The translations under genes were made by a program, and so were the position numbers. The notes under the pieces were generated by a model. It ran no database searches. It worked only from the letters and a program-made list of their open reading frames with translations, and was not told where the DNA came from. Below are positions 61,726 through 64,000 of a stretch of 64,000 nt of DNA, in pieces. Within the stretch, counting starts at the first letter, position 1. Every line of letters starts with the position of its first letter. This DNA is from Nitrososphaeria archaeon (GTDB taxonomy: Archaea > Thermoproteota > Nitrososphaeria > Nitrososphaerales > JACAEJ01), in contig JARVKB010000018.1 in the NCBI GenBank assembly GCA_029775925.1, positions 1 through 64,000 on the forward strand. Reading direction: 5' to 3'.

Positions 61726-62344
61726 CCACCTGCTCCAAAATTATAAGTCCCTCTGCTGCAACAAAAAGCAAAAGTATGAAGGATTGAATTGCTTCTAAAA
61801 GTTTCATTCCACGAACATAATCACTAAAAAGAATCTCTCCTTTTTCCTTTAATACATTAAAAAGATTAGACTTAAAGAAAGACACTAATTCTTTTATATG
61901 CAAAGAAAAATCATCTGCTTCTATCAATGGCTCAGGCTCTATAATGAATTTATGCTCTCCTTTCTTTTGCTCAGTCGATATCTCTTTTATTATTCGCTCA
62001 AGGGCCAATATTAAATCTTCTAAAGATGTTGAATAGAGCTCGTATCTGAAAGGCATATCAAAAAGAGGGGGTTCAATTGGTTTTACAACTTCTTTTTTAA
62101 CCTTAAGCTTCTCAAATAAGAATAAAGTCTCTACTTTTAACCTATATATCAAAGCTGATGATGCAATTACTGAACCACAAAGACGAAGATTAAAGATTTC
62201 AGAGCTTTTTATAATAGATGAAAACGCTCCCAAGAGATTTACTAAATCTAAATTCCAAATCTTCTGCTTTTTTATAGCTTCAGGATTTATTAAGACATTC
62301 AAAGGAAGCTTCAAAAGAGAGTCGCGATTAAGAACTTCTGACAA
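61682..62344 (-). CDS. scpA: Condensin kleisin subunit ScpA
   Basis: 220 residues. The N-terminal part begins LNRDSLLKLPLNVLINPEAIKKQKIW and VETLFLFEKL, the middle is acidic and charged, and the C-terminal winged-helix piece (LFSDYVRGMKLLEAIQSFILLLFVAAEGLIILEQ) would bind the SMC head. The kleisin bridges SMC heads. It overlaps both smc (17 bp) and scpB (44 bp), so the three are one transcript. Confidence 0.88.
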   Translation of the reverse strand: MSEVLNRDSLLKLPLNVLINPEAIKKQKIWNLDLVNLLGAFSSIIKSSEIFNLRLCGSVIASSALIYRLKVETLFLFEKLKVKKEVVKPIEPPLFDMPFRYELYSTSLEDLILALERIIKEISTEQKKGEHKFIIEPEPLIEADDFSLHIKELVSFFKSNLFNVLKEKGEILFSDYVRGMKLLEAIQSFILLLFVAAEGLIILEQVGDDIKIKREIYRSP

Positions 62345-64000
62345 TTGCTTCCACCTTCGGCTTATACCTTATGACTTTTGATGAGCCATCTTCATTATAA
62401 ACACCATAAATTACAGGGGCATATGCTATCATAGATGGTTTCAAAGTGATAAGGATTATTTGTGATTTTTTAGATTTCTCCCTCAAAAGTTCTGCGAGTC
62501 TATCAATATTCATGGCATCTAGATGTGCGTCTATTTCATCAAAAAGATAGAAAGGAGCTGGATAAACAGATTGAATTGAAAGTATAAGCGCCAAGGCAGT
62601 TATCGTCTTTTCACCACCACTTATGGATGTAGATTCTCTCGGAGATTTATCTGGGAATTGAGTCATAAGAAATACACCACTTGAAAATATGTTATTTGGA
62701 TCTTCGATCTCTAACCATGCAGAACCTCCTGTTAACTTGTTAAATATTTCCCTTAGCTCCCTATCTATCTTTTCAAAAGCATTTATAAAGACGCGCTTCT
62801 TTTCAGCTTCAATACTCTCGATGAATTGAACAATGGCATTTCTTTCATTTTCCAGTTGATTCCTTCTAAGCGAGAGATTCTTATAACCAGTTATTATTTC
62901 TGTATAATTTCGATCTGCGAGTAAATTTACGTTATGTTTGAGATTTTCATATTCGAGGTTTATCTTTTCAAGAATTGTTTCTGCACCATCAAATGTTTGT
63001 AATGGTTCATAATACTCTAATAAAGATAGTTCACTGAGAATTCTTTGCTCTGATTCATTTAAAGATTCTAAGTTCTTGTTAAAAGAGAATAAATCCTTTT
63101 CTAAACGACTAATCGAGCATAGGTAACTTTCTTCAAAATTGTGGAGATCCTTGAGTTTTTTCTCATAATCTTCTAATATGGGCTTAGATTTCTTTCTTGA
63201 TTCTATTATGTGACTTTCTTCGAGCTTTAATTTATCAAGCTTCTCATTAAGTTCTTTTAAATCTAATTGATTCTTTTCAAGAGACTTTATCCTTTCGCTC
63301 CTTTTATTCTCTATTTGTGATATTTGCTCTATCAAACTTTCTTTACTAGGTCTAAGAATATTTTCTAGGTTCGCTCTCTCTTTTGTTAGACGAGTTACTA
63401 CGTCACGAATTTGTGAATAAATATTCTCAATAAGGTTGCTAAGAGATGTTTTGTTATCGTAAAGAAGTTTAATTTCATTATTCATGGATTGAATGTTAAG
63501 TTCAGAAAGCTTTCTTTCATAAATCTCTACTCTCTCTGCATGTTTTCCCTTAATAACTGAGAGCTTTTTTATTCGATCTTCAACTTTTTTGAACTTGGAT
63601 TCAATCTTTTTCATCTTTTTTAGAACAATGTTTTGTAGCTTTCTATATCTTGCTAAAAATTTATTCATGCTTGTTATTTGAGTTGTTAATCTTTCTATCT
63701 TCAAAGTCTTCTTAATCTTTTCTTCATTCAGCTTTTTTAATTGCTTCTCAAGCTGATTTAAGTCTGATTTTCTTTTTGTTATCGTCTTCTTTAATGGTTT
63801 TAAAGCTTCTTTGATCGCTAAGAATGATGCTTCATCATAAGCTAAATCCGCAAGGGCATCCATTTTTTTAATTAAACCGATCTCAAAAGCCAAGTGCTTA
63901 GATTCAAAAAGATCTCCGTTTAAAGTTACTGCTCTAAAGCCTTTTGATGAGACGATAAATGCAGCTTTATGAGAGCTTACTAAGATGGTATCGCCAAACA
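62328..64000 (-). CDS. smc: SMC chromosome segregation ATPase, 5' partial (hinge to C-terminal head)
   Basis: Cut by the right window edge; the frame is open upstream. The first visible part reads FGDTILVSSHKAAFIVSSK and VTLNGDLFESK, the end of the SMC hinge. A long coiled coil follows, then the C-terminal head: ISGGEKTITALALIL (signature C-motif) and PFYLFDEIDAHLDA (Walker B), and the His-type D-loop area. It forms the motor arm of condensin with ScpA and ScpB. The first visible methionine-type codon near 63893 is internal and not a start. Confidence 0.95.
   Translation of the reverse strand, partial: FGDTILVSSHKAAFIVSSKGFRAVTLNGDLFESKHLAFEIGLIKKMDALADLAYDEASFLAIKEALKPLKKTITKRKSDLNQLEKQLKKLNEEKIKKTLKIERLTTQITSMNKFLARYRKLQNIVLKKMKKIESKFKKVEDRIKKLSVIKGKHAERVEIYERKLSELNIQSMNNEIKLLYDNKTSLSNLIENIYSQIRDVVTRLTKERANLENILRPSKESLIEQISQIENKRSERIKSLEKNQLDLKELNEKLDKLKLEESHIIESRKKSKPILEDYEKKLKDLHNFEESYLCSISRLEKDLFSFNKNLESLNESEQRILSELSLLEYYEPLQTFDGAETILEKINLEYENLKHNVNLLADRNYTEIITGYKNLSLRRNQLENERNAIVQFIESIEAEKKRVFINAFEKIDRELREIFNKLTGGSAWLEIEDPNNIFSSGVFLMTQFPDKSPRESTSISGGEKTITALALILSIQSVYPAPFYLFDEIDAHLDAMNIDRLAELLREKSKKSQIILITLKPSMIAYAPVIYGVYNEDGSSKVIRYKPKVEAIVRSS

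Noticed and set aside
1..64000. CRISPR arrays, insertion sequences, rRNA genes
   Set aside because: No regularly spaced repeats, no transposase-like protein and no rRNA sequence were recognised on either strand.

Overview
The window is archaeal chromosome, about one third G+C by eye. It carries elongation factor 1-alpha, ribosomal proteins L19e, L32e and S8e, aIF1A, aIF2-beta, TFB, a TFE-beta-like factor, topoisomerase VI, Alba, Cbf5/Gar1, SRP19 and an archaeal tRNA-splicing endonuclease. TFE-beta, Alba, a PriX-like primase tail and tRNA genes with non-canonical introns point to the TACK/Thermoproteota side (Nitrososphaeria- or Bathyarchaeia-like). I cannot place it more exactly from this window alone.

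Layout. Positions 1-4.2 kb look like one end of an integrated element: a primase-like protein cut by the window edge, a phospholipase-D-like protein, two small membrane proteins, a Holliday-junction-resolvase-like nuclease and a tyrosine integrase whose 5' end overlaps a displaced tRNA 3' fragment (att site). From 4.25 to 15.3 kb is the translation core: EF-1alpha, S10, npdG, then L6-L32e-L19e-L18-S5-L30-L15-SecY-AdkA-DUF106-Cmk-Cbf5. From 15.5 to 20.4 kb is a sugar/glycosyltransferase cluster ending in a broken rmlD-like gene. From 20.5 to 23 kb is an accessory stretch with a coiled-coil nuclease-like protein, a VapBC-like pair and decayed sequence. From 23 to 34.5 kb are inositol-phosphate synthase, TopoVI-A, dCTP deaminase, aIF1A, RIO1, a KH protein, TopoVI-B, aIF2-beta, DUF424 and MTA phosphorylase. 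From 35 to 45.4 kb are a Vps62-like membrane protein, AhcY, a ZIP transporter with a DtxR-like regulator, MetRS with its small tRNA-binding partner, ATP-type PEP carboxykinase and a MetE-like protein. At 45.5-45.9 kb lie two tRNA genes, each apparently with two introns. From 46 to 64 kb are a broken MFS gene, a NAD kinase fused to a winged helix, Alba, a radical SAM enzyme, Hsp20, an M20 hydrolase, an SPFH/NfeD pair, a PhoU-like protein, EndA, a surface protein, RlmE, TFE-beta, TFB, Gar1, SRP19, S8e and ScpB-ScpA-SMC.

How they connect. AhcY, MtnP, the MetE-like protein and MetRS together cover methionine/S-adenosylmethionine recycling and use. EndA would have to process the twice-interrupted tRNAs 10 kb away. 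SMC, ScpA and ScpB overlap as one condensin operon. The most unusual signals are the two double-intron tRNAs, the element end with its att scar, a 38-bp copy of NAD-kinase sequence that puts a stop codon into an MFS gene, a MetRS partner gene with no standard start codon, a NAD kinase with an altered GGDG motif fused to a DNA-binding domain, and the separation and inversion of top6A relative to top6B.
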